A stretch of DNA of 64,000 nucleotides from Glycine soja (taxonomy: Eukaryota; Streptophyta; Magnoliopsida; Fabales; Fabaceae): assembly GCF_004193775.1 (NCBI RefSeq), contig NC_041018.1:30401940-30465939 (forward strand), written 5' to 3'. Numbering within the stretch: the first letter of the stretch is position 1; every line of letters begins with the position of its first letter. The notes under the pieces are model-generated. The model was not told where the DNA came from. It worked only from the letters and a program-made list of their open reading frames with translations, and searched no databases. Shown in pieces: positions 22,856 through 33,707 of the stretch. A program made the translations under genes and the position numbers.

Positions 22856-25023
22856 TGTCATACCCTAATTTCGTCCGGGGACCTTTGCTTGATGACATGC
22901 GACCTTTCTTTGGTCCTTGTGAGGTGCTTGGCATCCATCATTAGGCAATTTGTGAAATTCCAGGACATGCCGGAAAACCAAAAAAATATTGATGCACAAT
23001 CCGTAAGTTTCCGTGACACACCGGAAATCAAATGGAAGCATCGTTGCATAATTAAGTGAGATTCCGTAACATTCCGTAAGTCAAAAAGGGGATGATTATG
23101 TAATCCGCAAGGTTCCGTAACATTACGGAAAGAAAACAAGTATCGTTACGAGATTCGTAAGTTTCCGTAACTTTACGAAAAAAGAATCACCAAAAAAGGT
23201 AAGGGGGGTGAACTTATCAAGATAGGGGTGTAAATAGCAATTCAAATCTAGGCCCTTCTAGAACATTTTGGAAGTTGGGTTGCTTAAGGAGGAAGCAACT
23301 GGGCGGCAAGCTCCTCCACGTTTTTGAAAAATGGTTTTCGGGGCTTCCGCGGCTTCCGTAATACTTCCGTAAAATTTCCGAAAACCTTGGGTAAGCATAT
23401 TCCACTTAACATTGGTGAAAGGGAAGAGAAAAAAGATGAAAATCAAATTCGAGAACAGTTCCGTAAGGCTTCCGTAACTTTTCCGTAAAATACGAAAAGG
23501 GGGGTGAACTTAGTAATTCGGGTGCGCTTAGAAATCTTCTTCATTAAGTCTTTGGGCGGCAAGCACCTCCCTTTTTTTCTATAAATAGGGGAGGGGGGAG
23601 CTGTTTCAAAATGTTCAGCCCCTTTGGCACTTCTCTCTCTTTCGAATTTGCTTGGAAAAATTGTTTCCGTGAAGAAAATCTAAGCCGAGGCGCTTCCGTA
23701 ACGCTTCCGTAAGCGATTCTGTGGAAATTCTTCATCGTTCTTCGTCGTTCTTCACCGTTCTTCATCCGTTCTTCGTTCGTTCTTCGTTCTTCAACGGGTA
23801 AGTTTTCGAATTCGAGACTTTCAATTCATTTCTTGTTTTGTGTACTTTCACTTTAATTTCGTTTACTTTCAGTTTTCTTTTCTTCCGTTTTTAACGTGCT
23901 TTAACCATTTATTTAAGCCGTTTTCTCGTCTAATAAATGATAAAATGAATTTCAACCGATCATTTGTGTTGTAATCTCGTTTAATCACTGTTAAAACGAA
24001 ATGTAACCGATCGTTCACGCTATAACCTCGGTTAAACCAAAAAAAGTAAAATAATAATAAAATAATCAAAATATCTTGAAAAATAATAATAAAATAATCA
24101 AAATATCTTTGAATAAAATAATCAAAAAAATCAATCGGACGTTTTTCTTTGGAAGTTTCCTTGAATGAATTGATTAATAACCAAAGTGAAACTAAGACTA
24201 AAATCAACTCACAAATCAAGTTTTTTTCCGAAAAATCACTAAAAACCGTTTTAAGGTCCAACGCCTTAAACGGTCCTCTTTGCTTTTATCGGTTAACATG
24301 GACCGTTCAAAAGCATAAAATCAACATGTGACTTTACCGCTTTTGCAAGAACTACGTAGGTCTGATTTCCTCATCGCAATTGAGGATACGTAGGAGCAAA
24401 AGCCCCGCTTTTGTCGACCACCCCAAGAGATCGTTAATGGTCCAAATGCCTTAACGTTTCTCTCCTTTCAAAAACAAGAGATCGTTAATGGTCCAATGCC
24501 TTAACGTTTCTCTCCTTTCAAAATCAAAAGACCGTTTAATGGTCCAACACCTTAAATGACCTTTTGTTCAAATAAAAAACATATTTTGCAAAAAAGACAA
24601 AAAACAAACTTAAACCAAACACTTTGTTCCGAAAGAACTACGTAGGTCTGATTTCCTCATCACAAATTGAGGAATACGTAGGAGCAAAGGGAAACACCCT
24701 TGTCGACCACAAAAAAGAAAAATATAAAAAGGGTATAAAGGATATAAGAACATAAAAGGGAACATAAAAATCAAAGTCATGTTTGCACATTCGATTAAAG
24801 GCTGCCGTCTCTTGGGACGGACGTGTAGGGTGCTAATACCTTCCCCGTGCGTAAATACAACTCCCGAACCTTTCAACTTAAAAGTTCGTAGATCGTGTCT
24901 TTTCCGGTTTTTCCGACGTTTTCCTCAAATAAACGTTGGTGGCGACTCCGCGCGTATTCCTTTCGTGGAACACGCATCCCGCGAGTCACGCGTCGCCCTC
25001 CCGCCGAAGGGTAGGTTGCGACA
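22856..25023 (+). repeat. Element B 5' LTR
   Basis: The 2168-base LTR starts TGTCATACCC and ends TTGCGACA. The U3 part carries many TTCCGTAA/TTACGGAA words. TATAAATA lies 724 bases in, the downstream part has a run of CGTTCTTC words, and the last third contains ACTACGTAG and CTACGTATCC-type words and the GTCCAACGCCTTAA motif shared by all Ogre/Tat LTRs here. Confidence 0.97.
23580..23587 (+). promoter_or_regulatory. TATA box of element B 5' LTR
   Basis: TATAAATA follows a T-run and precedes a G-rich segment and a pyrimidine-rich likely start region. The same box lies at 43545-43552 in the 3' LTR and at 46982-46989 in the related solo LTR. Confidence 0.75.
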
Positions 25024-25024
25024 G

Positions 25025-25044
25025 TTGGCGACTCCACTGGGGAC
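25025..25044 (+). other. Primer-binding site of element B
   Basis: TTGGCGACTCCACTGGGGAC lies one base after the 5' LTR. This is the Ogre/Tat primer site, reported to pair with the 3' end of a tRNA-Arg. Element D keeps the reverse complement, with changes, at 56314-56333. Confidence 0.9.
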
Positions 25045-25890
25045 TGTTTTTAGAGAGTTAGGCCATTTAATCTTGTGCAATGTTTTACCGTGACTTATCC
25101 CTTTGTTGGTTTTCCTTCATTATGTTCTTATGTATATAAACTCTTTGTTGCTTTTAGTGCGTTTTAAAATGTATGCATGGGGTAAATATTTATTCATTTG
25201 ATGCACACAAACACCAACACTATTTGCACACACTGTGAGTGAAAAAGGGCCCTATACCCGGGTTCATGGGAACATAAGGAGCGGAGGTGAATCTGTGGTC
25301 ATGCTAGGTCTCCGACTTGCTTGATTACAGTGAACCCTCATCTAGAGCTTTTTTCTTTGAAAACTTATTGTTGCTAGTAGTCCCTACTGCTGCAATATGT
25401 TTTTCGAAGAGAATGATACCTCTAGAAACTATCAAAAGAGATATGACTACCTTGGGGGTTATTACTAAAAGCCTAGTTAGCTCTCTCCCTTATAGGTCCC
25501 TTAAATAGGGGCACGGAGCAAACACGCTGCGTGCCATTTTTCACACTGCCATGCATAAGTGTCATATACCCTTTTACTTATATTCAGTGAGTATTGCCAT
25601 ACTATGTACATTCCCGTGTTGCGCCTTTCGCATATGCATCGCACATGGGTTCTGTCTTGATCCCCTCTGTAAACAAACCAACGAAGGGTCCGTGTCACCG
25701 TTTTAAATACATACGTTGGGGCACTTTGCTACCCCTAGACGTTGTATCTAAGAAGGAGACAGTTTCTCGGGCTCCCGTATTCGTAAATTGCATCTGTGTC
25801 ATATGCATTTCTTCATGCATTCATCCATTCCACCCATGATAGATGTCAGAGTTTTGATTCGCACTAGATTTTATTTCACTTTAGTAAAAC

Positions 25891-26861
25891 ATGGGATCAA
25901 GTCAAAAGCCTTCGCTTAAAAAGAGGTTCTATCAAGTCAAAATCAAGAGCTTAGAGGTCACTAGTTTAGGAGAGTTGGGGCAATTAATGGGTCAACTTCA
26001 ACGGTAAGCCTTCCGCAAAGCCTATGGTAAGATTTGGGACCTAGCTAGGGTAGAAGTCTCCATGGAACCGATTGCATCCCTTTCCCAGTATTATGACCAG
26101 CCCCTAAGGTGCTTCACATTTGAGGACTTCCAGCTAGTGCCGACTGTGAAAGAGTTGGAAGAAATCCTGGGATGCCAACTGGGAGGAAGGAAGCCATATC
26201 TTTTCTTTGGGTTCTATCCCTCCACGACAAGAGTTGCCAAGGTAGTGAAAATCTCAGCACAAGAGTTGGAACGTCTAAAGCAAAACAGAAATGGAGTAGT
26301 CGGAGTACCAAGGAAGTGTTTGGAGGAAAAGGCAAAGGCCTTGGAAAATCAAGGCGAATGGGCTTTCTTTTATTGACATCTTGGCGTTTTTTATCTTTGG
26401 AGTTGTCCTCTTTCCGAATATGGAAGGGTTAGTGGACCTAGCAGCGATTGACGCTTTCCTCATGGCAAGGAAAGCCAGGTCGTCGCCATTTTGGCCATGT
26501 ATGACACGTTCGACCGGGGATGTGAAAAGAGCAGCGCAATAATTGTTTGTTGTGCACTGGCTCTCTATGTGTGGCTGGTTTCACACCTTTTTTCTCCAAG
26601 AAGGTAGGCCCGTCTATCCGCTACAAGGTCACCGCTCGTGCGTCGAAAAGGGAAAGGGTAATTGATTCATTGCACCAAGAGGCAACAATGTGGACGGACC
26701 GATTTGCTCTTACTTTGAACAGGAGTCAAGAACTTCCCCCATTGCTAGCCAAGGCCAAAGCAGTGGCGGACACCTACTCCGCCCCCAAGGAGATCCACGG
26801 ACTTCTCAGCTATTGTCAGCATATGATAGACTTAATGGACCATATGATTAGAAACCGCTAG
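25891..26861 (+). pseudogene. Element B ORF1 relic, internally deleted
   Basis: From ATG at 25891 the product begins MGSSQKPSLKKRFYQVKIKS, meets a stop at 26005-26007, then continues in frame through TVKELEEILGCQLGGRKPYL and FGFYPSTTRVAKVVKI to a stop at 26376. After a frameshift come YDTFDRGCEKSSA and LALYVWLVSH, and then the sequence jumps to RERVIDSLHQEATMWTDRFA and ends MIDLMDHMIRNR. Compared with element D (51915-55448), about 270 central residues, including the long coiled-coil region, are missing. ORF1 lies upstream of gag in Ogre-type elements and has no known function. Confidence 0.8.
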
Positions 26862-28048
26862 GAAGTTTGTATTATCGCTCAGATCTTGACTAGTTATAAC
26901 TTTTAGAAAAAAATGAGTTTATCCCACGTTTTTACTCCAAAAATCAGTGCGAATCAAGTCACTCCCACATTTTATCTCTAGCATGCATTGTATGTTGGTC
27001 TCGTCCTTTGTCACGGGAAGCCGGAAGGTCCATATCACCTTCTTAATTGTACACATGGGGCACTGCGCCCCCAAATGCGCAAGTAAGAAGAGATAATTTT
27101 CCGGGCTCTCGTGTCCGTAAAATGCATTCATATCATGCATCGCATAAGCATCTCTTCATAACATCATAATGAACATATCGTTCCTGCATTTGTCCGTTAT
27201 CATATTCCAGCCTCACATTTTGCATGAGTCATGGCATCATCATGCATATGCGTTCAACAAACTTTTTGATCTGCAAAATTGCATACCATTTGTTTTCATG
27301 TTTGCTCATCCTTTTGTTTTCCTCTACAAAAACAAAAAAGGGGAAGCGTGAAACTTCACACTACATTCTTAGTTGCATGTGTTAGGCACCATGAGCCAAC
27401 CATGTTGGGATCATAAACCCATTTCTAAAAAAAAAACACACAACAACAAAACAAAATAATTGAACATGGTACCTAATGCATGGTTAACTAGGAAATGGTG
27501 TTTCTTCGGGCATCTCAATTTCATAATTACATTTTCCATGCATAGCTTAAAGTATGCCCGAGTCATTCATCCCTATGAGATGTTGTTGAAGTATTGGCGA
27601 TCAGAATTGCCATTCCTTGGATTATAGGGTTGAACCAAGCTCATGCTTTTATAAAAAGGTTCATCAAGTCAAGTTGAAATATGGAAGTAACCGTCTTGCA
27701 AAATTGGGGCAAAAGATGAATCGAGTCACATCACTGCTTCGTCTACTGCCAAACATATTTAGGATTGTTGATGTCCTTGTTACTTCCAGTTTCACCTTGA
27801 CAAAGATGTCATGGACCATGTTGAAAATCTAAATTGATTCAACCCCATATCCTGCGTAAAAATTCGCAATACTTCAGCTGTACATCATTCGCATACATCC
27901 ATGCTTTTCATTGGTTGCATTGCTCATTGCATTCTTTCCTTGAAAAATAAAATAAAATAAAATAAAATGAACTTAATCATTGTTATCAAAAAAAAAAAAA
28001 AAACATGCTTTACGGCGTCCTCACCGAACTTGTGCTAGAGCTAGAGTA
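26862..28048 (+). other. Element B spacer between ORF1 and gag
   Basis: No gene was seen. The spacer is about 1.2 kb against about 230 bases in element D, so B gained or kept extra sequence here. Short A-runs and ATGCAT words are present, as well as an A15-type run near 27989. Confidence 0.5.
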
Positions 28049-29760
28049 ATGGGTGAAGTAGAGGAGATACAAGAGAAGATGAAGGCCGACATGGAGGCCA
28101 TTAAAGAGAAAATGGCCACAATGATGGAGGCCATGATGAGCGTGAAGAAGATAATGGAAGCCAATGCGGTTGCAATTGCCGCTACCAGCGTTGTTGCTAA
28201 GGTGAACCTGATGTCCCCATCCGGCATCAACCAAATGAATCATCCAACCTCAGATATGGTAGGCAAAGATTTGGGAAGTACGGGCAGCCCCCATAATGTA
28301 CAAATTCAAAACGAGCACGCCTTCCCGCCATATGGCTTGCCTCTCAACTATACGCCACCCAAAGTGGCGTACACTCCCAATAAGAATGTCAATAACTCCA
28401 CTCCTATACCCATTGAGAGCCAACAACCCCAAACTGATCATGCACATGTCTCTTAAACCGTGGGGGGGACACATGAAATTCCCCACCACAATCGAGCCGA
28501 CTTCGAGCCTTGCCTCGGATATGCCACGGAAGGGCAAGCAGTTGGTGGTATACCCCTACAAAACCCTTTGGAAGGCCCTCAGTATCACCCACAACTACAC
28601 CTCTTGCATTCCACGACAAGTAAAAACCCTCATGCTATGGCAGAAATGGGAAAGTTGGATCATCTAGAGGAAAGGCTCAGGGCCATTGAAGGAGGTGAAG
28701 ATTATGCCTTTGCTAACCTAAAAGAGTTGTTCCTAGAACCCAATATCATCACCCCTCCCAAGTTCAAGGTGCTGGACCTTGACAAGTACAAGGGGACTAC
28801 TTGTCCCAAGAACCATCTAAAGATGTATTGTCAGAAGATGGGGGAATACGCAAAAGATGAGGAATTGCTAATACATTCCTTCCAAGAAAGTCTTACTGGG
28901 GTAGCTGTTACCTGGTACACTAACTTGGAATCTTCCCGAGTCCATTCTTGGAAGGACCTAATGGTTGCCTTTGTTAGGCAGTATCAGTACAATTTTGATA
29001 TGGTTCCGGATAGGATGCAACTATAGAACATTTGCAAAAAGGGGGACGGATCTTTCAAAGAACACGCCCAAAAGGTGGAGGGATCTGGCGGCCCAGGTGG
29101 TACCCCCAATGATGGAAAGGGAGACGATGATCGTGATGGTAGACACATTATCGATACTCTACTATGAAAAGATGGTGGGCTAGGCACCCTCAAAGCTTTG
29201 CGGATTTGGTCTTCGCCAGTGAAAGGATCGATGTGGGTCCGAAAAGAGGCAAATTTGATCATCCTACTAGGACGACTGAGAAAACTGGGGCAAATGAAGA
29301 GGGTGAGAAAGAGGGAGAAACCCATGCTGTGACTGCCATTCCTATACGGCCAAGTTTCCCACCAAACCCAACAATGTCATTACTCAGTCAATAACAAACC
29401 TCCTCCTTACCCACCACCCAGTTATCCACAAAGGCCATCCCTAAATCAACCACAAAGTCTGTCTACCGCACTTCCAATGACGAAGACCACCTTTAGCACA
29501 AACCAAAAAAAACCAACAAAAAGGAATTTTGCAGCAAAAAGCCTGTAGGGTTCACCCCAAATTTCGTTGTCATATGCTAAACTTGATCCCATATCCACTC
29601 AATAATTCAATGGTAGCCATAACCCCAACCAAGGTTCCTCAACCTCCATTTTTCTGAGGATTCGACTCGAACGCAACGTGTGCTTATCGTGGAGGAGCCC
29701 TGGGGCATTCCATTGAGCATTGTCTGACCCCGAAGCATAAAGTGTGAAGTCTAATTGATA
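28049..29760 (+). pseudogene. Element B gag relic
   Basis: From ATG at 28049 a Met/Glu-rich coiled coil (MGEVEEIQEKMKADMEAIKE) leads, after a stop at 28454-28456, into the retrotransposon Gag core: EERLRAIEGGEDYAFANLKE, PPKFKVLDLDKYKGTTCPKN, HLKMYCQKMGEYAKDEELL and AVTWYTNLESSRVHSWKDLM. A stop after MQL (29026) and a frameshift follow. A later frame shows NSMVAITPTKVPQPPF and the knuckle-like CAYRGGALGHSIEHC, where the usual first His is Arg. Gag would have packaged the element RNA. Here it cannot be made whole. Confidence 0.85.
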
Positions 29761-30282
29761 CGGGCTGGCTGAAATTTGAGGAGAATCGCTTGTTGAATCA
29801 TAACATTGACAAGCAACACCATACATGGGGCAATTCTGGAAGCTGTTGTTATGACTCATCAGGATTTTCAAGTTTATGCCATTATTATAAACCACAGTTA
29901 CAATGCTAAATGATATGGATAAAATGGACATCCTTGTCCCTCATCCTCTCACAAACGCATGTTTGCTTATTCAACTTTCACCGGAATGTGGGTGCAAGCC
30001 ATTGGTCTATTTGCTCAAGCGACCTGCGCTCCTGAGTGTTGACTTCCAAGACTGTTCAATCAGAGATTACTCGTCTTGCACGTTGGTGGGGGTGCCATAA
30101 AACAACGAGTAAAGTTCAAAACAAATAAGTTTCAAAATAAAAAAATAAGTTTCAAAATAAAAAAAAATAAAAAGGCATTTGATTGACTGTGTTTTCAAGT
30201 AAAAATATAGACGTTCATGTGACTTCATTTTATCATTCCAGAAAGTTTGTCTTCTTAGAGAAGCGAGTTGTCAAGAATAGGA
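29761..30282 (+). other. Element B interior, decayed gag end, no pol
   Basis: Gag-like reading fades after LIDTGWLKFEENRL near 29780. No protease or polymerase motif appears before the solo LTR, where a complete Ogre would begin pol. Confidence 0.5.
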
Positions 30283-31322
30283 TGTTGGACAAATGGCCTC
30301 AGTTACCTTAAGAAAAAGGGGGGTTGAATTAAGATGCAAAGACTATTCCCCAATTGAACTATCACTCTTTCTTTTTGGATTAACAATGCACCCTTAACAT
30401 GAATTACTCAAAAGACAAATCAAAATAAACTTCTTTAAAGCAAAAGATAAATAGCAATAAAAGAAGTTTAAAGGAAGAGAGGAATGCAAACTTGATTTAT
30501 ACTGGTTCGGCCACTTCCCGCGCCTACGTCCAGTCCTCAAGAAACCCACTTGAGATTTTCCACTCTCTTTGTAAAACTCCTTTTACAAAGTATGAACCAC
30601 ACAGGGACAACCCTTCCCTTGTGTTTAAGAATCCTCTGCAATAAGAGACTCTCAGTCTCTTAATCCCTTTTCAGAAGTAAGAAGAAGAGAAGAAGAAATC
30701 TCTCTTAAAAGGGATAGATTGTACAATGAAGACCAATCAAAATTCCTTATTGAATATGCAAGTGGTTGACCAAGGAATCTTTTTTAGAGGATAAGACAGT
30801 TCAGTTCAGAAAAACTCTTAATCTTTTGAGAGGATAAACTTTGTGGGCAATGAAAACTCTCTTTAAATTCGTGTTTCCAAGTCACCTTTGATGGCCATTC
30901 ATAAACCATTTGAATAGATGTGACTCTTGGAAATTATTTTCTGAAAATCTCCTCTGGTAATCGATTACAAGACTTGTGTAATCGATCACAGGCTTTAAAA
31001 TTTGAATAAACTGCTGGTAATCAATTACCATCCATGTGTAATCGATTACACATTATAAATTTTGAATTCAATTTCTAGTGACTGTTATAAACATTTTCAG
31101 CTGCTGGTAATTGATTACCAGAGAGTAAATCTCAATTTAAAATGATTTAGATAGAATTCTTTGGCCAAACCTTTTGCTTTTTCAATTTGGAAACTTCTTC
31201 CTAAGATTCTAGAAATCAACTTGATCATATATCTTGATTTTCTTGGATTCTTGGATTCTTGTCTTGAATAAAACTTGGAAGCACTTGATCCTTTGGCATC
31301 ATCAAAGCATCTTGCTTCTACA
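30283..31322 (+). mobile_element. Solo LTR, AATCGATT-palindrome family, in B
   Basis: The 1040-base LTR starts TGTTGGACAAATGGCCTC and ends CTTGCTTCTACA, with the target duplication TAGGA at 30278-30282 and 31323-31327. No internal domain is present, so it is the product of LTR-LTR recombination. It carries TAATCGATTAC-type palindromes (30958-31110) and a cluster of hairpins at 30536-30662. The superfamily was not determined. Confidence 0.93.
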
Positions 31323-31442
31323 TAGGAGTCATTTGACTTAATCCATCAAAAAATCCTTCAACTATTTCTCGTCCTTGGAAAAATTCTTTTTGCAAGAATC
31401 AACTGCTTCTTTCATTCTTCCTCACTACGAGGCTATGAAAAC

Positions 31443-31810
31443 AAGACAACGATGGTTACCTCATAGCCCTACACTGGGGCAATGAAAGGCACCATGCATA
31501 AACCTCAAGCGAACCTAAGGGCAGATTAGAAGTTCTCACCCAATAGGTTCCCTCCTACAAGGTCATGACGAAAGACAACGATTGGTACCTCAAAGCCTTA
31601 CACTGGGGCAATGAGGGGCATCGTGCATGTGCCTCAAGTGAACCTAGGGGCAGATTAGAAGTTCTCACCCAATAGGTTCCCTCCTACTAGGTCATGATGA
31701 AAGACAACGAATTGTACCTCAAAGCCTTACATTGGGGCAATGAGGGGCACCGTGCATAAGCCTCAAGTGAACATAGGGGCCGATCAAAAGTTCTCACCCA
31801 TCGATGTTTT
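31443..31810 (+). repeat. 129-bp tandem repeat in element B
   Basis: Three imperfect copies start with AAGACAACGA at 31443, 31572 and 31701. Each contains CACTGGGGCAATGA (ATTGGGGCAATGA in the third) and GAAGTTCTCACCCA (AAAAGTTCTCACCCA in the third). No coding sense was recognised. Confidence 0.85.
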
Positions 31811-32302
31811 CAACAAAAAAAAAAAGGGGGACAAACCCTAGGATTTCAATGGATTGATTAAACATCAAACGACTCCATTGCCGTCACTCCAAAATGGTCA
31901 AATGACTAAATCAAACAGAACACACACTCTGAGGGAGTTCTTGGAGAGATTTGCAAAAGATAGGATAAGGTTGCATGGACTATCACCTCTTTCAAAAGGA
32001 CAGTCAATTTGTGTTTTCCAAAAAAAATCAAATCAAAATCAAAATCACAAAATAGGGAAAGAATGTCATGAACATTGTACAACTTTCCATTACATTGCAT
32101 TGTTTCATATGAAGTCCGCATTTACCAAATTTCACGACAAAGGTTGCATGCATCTGCATCCCTAAAAATCATGTTAACTGCATAGATTTCCTACATCTAA
32201 TGTCCAAATCTTGTGGATTTGGGATGACCGGCCCTCTCGATGAGTCGATTTCTTGCTTTCTCATAAGGGTGGACCCTTGGGTACTTGTACCTATCGCCTT
32301 TA

Positions 32303-32656
32303 GAGGACTACACATCCTCGCCTTCAGAGGGCTGCACGTCCTCACCTTGAGAGGACTACACGTCCTCGCCTTTAGAGGACTACACGTCCTCGCCAACAGA
32401 GGGCTGCACGCCCTCACCTTGAGAGGACTACACGTCCTCGCCAACAGAGGGCTGCACGCCCTCACCTTGAGAGGACTACACGTCCTCGCCAACAGAGGGC
32501 TGCACGCCCTCACCCTGAAGAGGACTACACGTCCTCGCCAACAGAGGGCTGCACGCCCTCACCTCCAAAGGACTACACATCCTCGCCTTGAGAGGGCTCC
32601 ACGCCCTCACCTTTAGAGGGCTACGTGTCCTCATTTTCAGTGTGCTCCACATCCAC
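32303..32656 (+). repeat. Tandem hairpin array (about 24-bp units) in B
   Basis: About 15 units recur every 22-26 bases. The two main forms are GAGGACTACACGTCCTC and GAGGGCTGCACGCCCTC, joined by short spacers such as GCCAACA and ACCTTGA. Each is a perfect 6-bp stem with a 5-base loop, and the middle of the array alternates the two forms in 48-base super-units. Outer units are degenerate. Open frames through it are a by-product of the repeat. Confidence 0.95.
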
Positions 32657-32729
32657 ACCTTAAGAGAGTTTAAGGTCCTCTGTCCTTAAATGCTTAATCG
32701 AGACTTGCACTCCCGGTTAAGGGACCAGT

Positions 32730-33692
32730 TGATGCAATCCTACTCCGCAAGGGCATTGGATAGAAAAACTCCAAGTAGATTGGGCCAGAGATGCAAGAGA
32801 AGGCCCTAGGGTTCTTATGAGCCTTAGGGTAGATTTCGGGCCCATGGGCTAAGTACGAGCCCGCTTATCTTTGTAAATATTAGATTAAGGTTTCATTATT
32901 TTTGGGCCTTGTATTTAGGGCTCCATAATGTAGGTAGGGTACCCTAGAAATATAGGATTTTTCAGCCCTTGTATTTTAGGGCACCTAGACTAGTTTTTGT
33001 ATTAGGGGTAGTTTTGTAATTTCACATGCACTAAGTAGATATTTGATGTGTGTGGTTGGAAATAAATTTAATTGAATTGGTAGAAGCCCAATCCAATTAA
33101 ATTTTAGAGGGGGAGGTGAGCATTTGCTTACTACACCCCATTGCCACATCATATAGTCACACTTTGTGCATGTCCTTCATGCTTTTCATGCCTCATGACA
33201 CCTAAGCACACTTAGTGGAGAATCTTGGAATTGATCTTGGATTAGTGGGCTGAACCATAACTAAAATTCACTAATCATAATTAGTGAAATTTTGGCTCCA
33301 AAGTTTGGCTCCACAAATTCAATTTCAAATTCAAGTGAAATTTGAATTTCCCTCCAATTTTGTGTGACACTTAGGCTATAAATAGAGGTCATGTGTGTGC
33401 ATTTTTTTCAACTTTGATCATTTGAATATTAAACTTCAGATTTCAAAGCTCATTTAGAGCACAAAATTTCGTGCTCTTCTCTCCCTCTCCCTTCATTCAT
33501 CTCCTTCTTCCTCCAAGCTCTTATCCATGGCCTCCTATGGTGGTGAGCTTCTTCTAGACTCATCTTCTCCTTGAAGTGGCGTCTCCTCTCTCTCTTCCTT
33601 TCTCCATTCCGCTGCCATTCATCTTCCAAGAAGCAAAGGAATCCATTGATGAAGAAGATCCTAGGCCTACAAGCTCCAATGGAGCTGCATCA
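32730..33692 (+). repeat. Element A 5' LTR
   Basis: The 963-base LTR starts TGATGCAATCC and ends GCTGCATCA. It carries a TATA box at 33377-33384. Confidence 0.97.
33377..33384 (+). promoter_or_regulatory. TATA box of element A 5' LTR
   Basis: TATAAATA lies in GGCTATAAATAGAGG, about 650 bases into the LTR. The identical box lies at 37944-37951 in the 3' LTR and in the old fragment near 5891. Confidence 0.75.
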
Positions 33693-33694
33693 TG

Positions 33695-33707
33695 TGGTAT
33701 CAAGAGC
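33695..33707 (+). other. Primer-binding site of element A
   Basis: TGGTATCAAGAGC follows the LTR after two bases. It equals the usual initiator-Met tRNA site TGGTATCAGAGC with one extra A, so priming by tRNA-iMet is inferred. Confidence 0.75.

Noticed and set aside
32169..32658. Cys/Ser/Pro/Leu repeat protein (RTCSPLKVRACSPL) or its complement
   Set aside because: Open frame forced by 24-base repeats. The base-pairing pattern explains the sequence better than a protein does.
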